A stretch of 64,000 nucleotides of DNA from Calditrichales bacterium MX18-03 (GTDB taxonomy: Bacteria > Bacillota > Clostridia > Lutisporales > Lutisporaceae), in contig JAJGRE010000002.1 of NCBI GenBank assembly GCA_021083345.1, positions 372,001 through 436,000 of the forward strand, written 5' to 3'. Both the position numbers and the translations under genes were made by a program. Each line of letters opens with the position of its first letter. The stretch's first letter is position 1. Positions 62,546 through 64,000 of the stretch are shown here, piece after piece. The notes under the pieces were generated by a model. The model was not told where the DNA came from. It worked only from the letters and a program-made list of their open reading frames with translations, and searched no databases.

Positions 62546-62595
62546 GAACGATTCTTGAATGGAATGAAAGCCTCTCATTCATTCAAGAACCGTCC
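62546..62595 (-). terminator. terminator after the DUF1540 gene
   Basis: On the minus strand GGACGGTTCTTGAATGA pairs with a TCATTCCATTCAAGAATCG arm, followed by TTCTTTTTTTTG. Confidence 0.75.
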
Positions 62596-62610
62596 CCGGT
62601 TTACTTCTTT

Positions 62611-62787
62611 TTACTTTCTGATGAAGGTTGCACAGTCGGTCTCCTGGGTACTGCTGGCGTCGTTGGGCTGAATCTCTATCTTCGCAGCATTGCAGTAGTC
62701 GCCGCTTGCGTAGTAGTAGCATGTGTTTACCACACATTTAACACCTGACAGGTGTTGATGATCCCTTTTCTCTACTCTGCCTTCCAT
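62611..62787 (-). CDS. DUF1540 small cysteine protein
   Basis: A 58-residue protein with the DUF1540 layout: GVKCVVNTCYYYASGDYC (C-x4-C-x8-C) and later TQEDC-like TQETDCATFIRK. Four cysteines in this spacing probably bind a metal. Such proteins are common in spore-forming Firmicutes; their role is unknown. AGGAGG is well placed before the ATG and a terminator follows. Confidence 0.85.
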   Translation of the reverse strand: MEGRVEKRDHQHLSGVKCVVNTCYYYASGDYCNAAKIEIQPNDASSTQETDCATFIRK

Positions 62788-62909
62788 CGAACGATACCTC
62801 CTATATTAAGCTTGGTGTATTCCGGTCTTCCAGCGAAAGCATGCGCTAAAGTACCCGTCAAATCATATTATTTGGATGGTGGAAGGTTTTTATTCCGGTG
62901 TTTTATGAA

Positions 62910-64000
62910 TTATAATTTAAAATTCAGTATCTCTGCACCCAGAACAGCATTCCGGATCAGCTGCTCAGCAGGCAGCACCTCCTCGGAACGCTTGATTTCG
63001 GACAACCTGGGCCTTGTTTTGGGATGCTTGGGTACGAACACGGTACAGCAGTCTTCATAGGGGAGAATAGAGGTATCATAGGTTCCGATCCTTCTTGAGA
63101 TGTCGATGATATCTATTTTGTCCATTCCGATGAGTGGGCGGAATACAGGCATTGCCAGCTCACTGTTGGTCACAAAAATGCTTTCCAGCGTCTGGCTGGC
63201 CACCTGTCCCAGGCTTTCACCGGTTACCAGGCACATGGCACCTTCTTTTTCTGCGATGACTTCCGCTACCTTCATCATGAAACGCCTCATGATGATCGTC
63301 AGCTCGTCTTCCCTGCAGTTCTCGATGATTGCCATCTGTATTTCGGTAAATGGCACCACATAAAGCCGCATGAAACCGGTGTATTGGGTCAATATTTTTG
63401 CAAGCTCCACAACCTTTTCCTTCGCTCGTTCACTGGTATAAGGGTGGCTGTGGTAATAAACCGATATCAGCTCCAAGCCTCTTTTGGCCATCGTAAAGCC
63501 TGCCACCGGACTGTCGATTCCGCCTGACAGCAGCAGGATGCCTTTCCCTGAGGATTTATAAGGCATTCCGCCGACCCCCTTCCTTTCCCCCGTAAAGACA
63601 TAGGCTTGCTCCCTGATTTCAACATTTACAACGATTTCCGGCTTATGTACATCCACCTTGAGCTCCGGCAGCTCTCGCAATATCACACCGCCGACCTTGG
63701 CCGATACCTCCATGGACCCCAACGGGAACCGCTTGTCGCCGCGCTTTGTCTCTACCTTGAAGGTCTTGTGGCCTGTTTGGCTCTTAAGCTGTTCAACGGC
63801 AGCTCTGCCGATCATTTCTATATCCTTCTCGACTATTTCCGCAACGGTCACAGAGATCACACCAAATACTTTTGCCGCCTTTTCTACCATTTCATCCGAG
63901 TAGTCGTTGACAAACAGGCGTCCCGATTCCCGCTTGATAACAGCATGGCCACCGATACTGCTCCTTACATTTCGCACCAGTGCATCCTCAAAGCTTCTCC
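62910..64000 (-). CDS. thiI: tRNA 4-thiouridine synthase, N-terminus cut by window edge
   Basis: Adenylates U8 of tRNA for sulfur transfer and supplies sulfur for thiamine. The visible 363 codons cover part of the ferredoxin-like/THUMP region (EVSAKVGGVILRELPELKVD, KGVGGMPYKSSGKGILLLSG) and the PP-loop ATPase with LLSGGIDSPVAGFTMAKRG. The conserved Cys pair expected of the domain appears as LPYEDCCTVFVPKHPKTRP. No rhodanese domain follows; it ends in EILNFKL, as in the short bacterial form. The frame is open through the window edge, so the start is outside. Confidence 0.95.
   Translation of the reverse strand, partial: RSFEDALVRNVRSSIGGHAVIKRESGRLFVNDYSDEMVEKAAKVFGVISVTVAEIVEKDIEMIGRAAVEQLKSQTGHKTFKVETKRGDKRFPLGSMEVSAKVGGVILRELPELKVDVHKPEIVVNVEIREQAYVFTGERKGVGGMPYKSSGKGILLLSGGIDSPVAGFTMAKRGLELISVYYHSHPYTSERAKEKVVELAKILTQYTGFMRLYVVPFTEIQMAIIENCREDELTIIMRRFMMKVAEVIAEKEGAMCLVTGESLGQVASQTLESIFVTNSELAMPVFRPLIGMDKIDIIDISRRIGTYDTSILPYEDCCTVFVPKHPKTRPRLSEIKRSEEVLPAEQLIRNAVLGAEILNFKL

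Noticed and set aside
1-64000. CRISPR arrays, rRNA or tRNA genes, insertion sequences with DDE transposases.
   Set aside because: I saw no regularly spaced repeats, no cloverleaf with conserved TTCRANNC arm, and no transposase-like protein in any frame.

Overview
The window reads as chromosomal DNA from an anaerobic, motile, Gram-positive Clostridia-type bacterium. The basis is strong AGGAGG-like ribosome binding sites, sigma-A type promoters with 17-base spacers, several Cache-type chemoreceptors, two class I c-di-GMP riboswitches, DUF1540 and DUF2680 proteins, and an apparent selenocysteine-decoded gene. Both ends cut genes: an Xaa-Pro aminopeptidase on the left and thiI on the right.

Layout. 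1-9.0 kb: aminopeptidase, a chemoreceptor, a TetR/membrane-fusion/RND efflux operon and a small repeat protein. 9.2-17.2 kb: a cyclase-family hydrolase, then a LacI-headed rare-sugar operon (epimerase-like TIM barrel, L-fucose-isomerase-like protein, FGGY kinase, RpiB-like isomerase, zinc dehydrogenase, Rpe-like epimerase) with two ACCGGT-centred operators. 17.4-18.1 kb: two small proteins.

19.02-31.49 kb is the main discovery: a 12.46-kb serine-recombinase element inserted in a P-loop ATPase gene. The gene's 5' part (31490-31771) and 3' part (18212-19024) lie on either side. Joining them at the shared TCA core restores one reading frame of about 364 codons with the expected family sequence across the joint. 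The element ends, put together, form a near-perfect palindrome, as expected of a serine-integrase attP site. Its cargo is a helix-turn-helix/TPR regulator divergent from an MFS exporter, SelO, a radical SAM protein, a DUF2680 protein, an FMN-binding protein, a glutaredoxin-like selenoprotein with an in-frame TGA, a diguanylate cyclase, the recombinase and several microproteins. A SelO C-terminal remnant sits near its left end.

31.9-37 kb is accessory: a subclass B1 metallo-beta-lactamase homologue, a VOC protein, a TetR regulator with tandem promoter repeats, a hydrolase, an acetyltransferase and gene fragments. 37-56 kb is dominated by signalling: an HD-GYP gene under a c-di-GMP riboswitch, a soluble chemoreceptor, a MocR regulator, LysE and an ABC permease. 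An M23 lipoprotein and a CheW/two-chemoreceptor/HD-GYP operon follow. Next to these is a MalT-like LuxR regulator under a second c-di-GMP riboswitch with an intrinsic terminator, then a CheY-like protein. 56-62.3 kb holds gltD-gltB behind a leader with a perfect terminator hairpin, followed by a DUF1540 protein and thiI.

A common thread is c-di-GMP: one cyclase on the mobile element, two HD-GYP proteins and two riboswitches lie within 30 kb, mixed with chemotaxis genes. All functions are inferred from sequence only; no database search was run.
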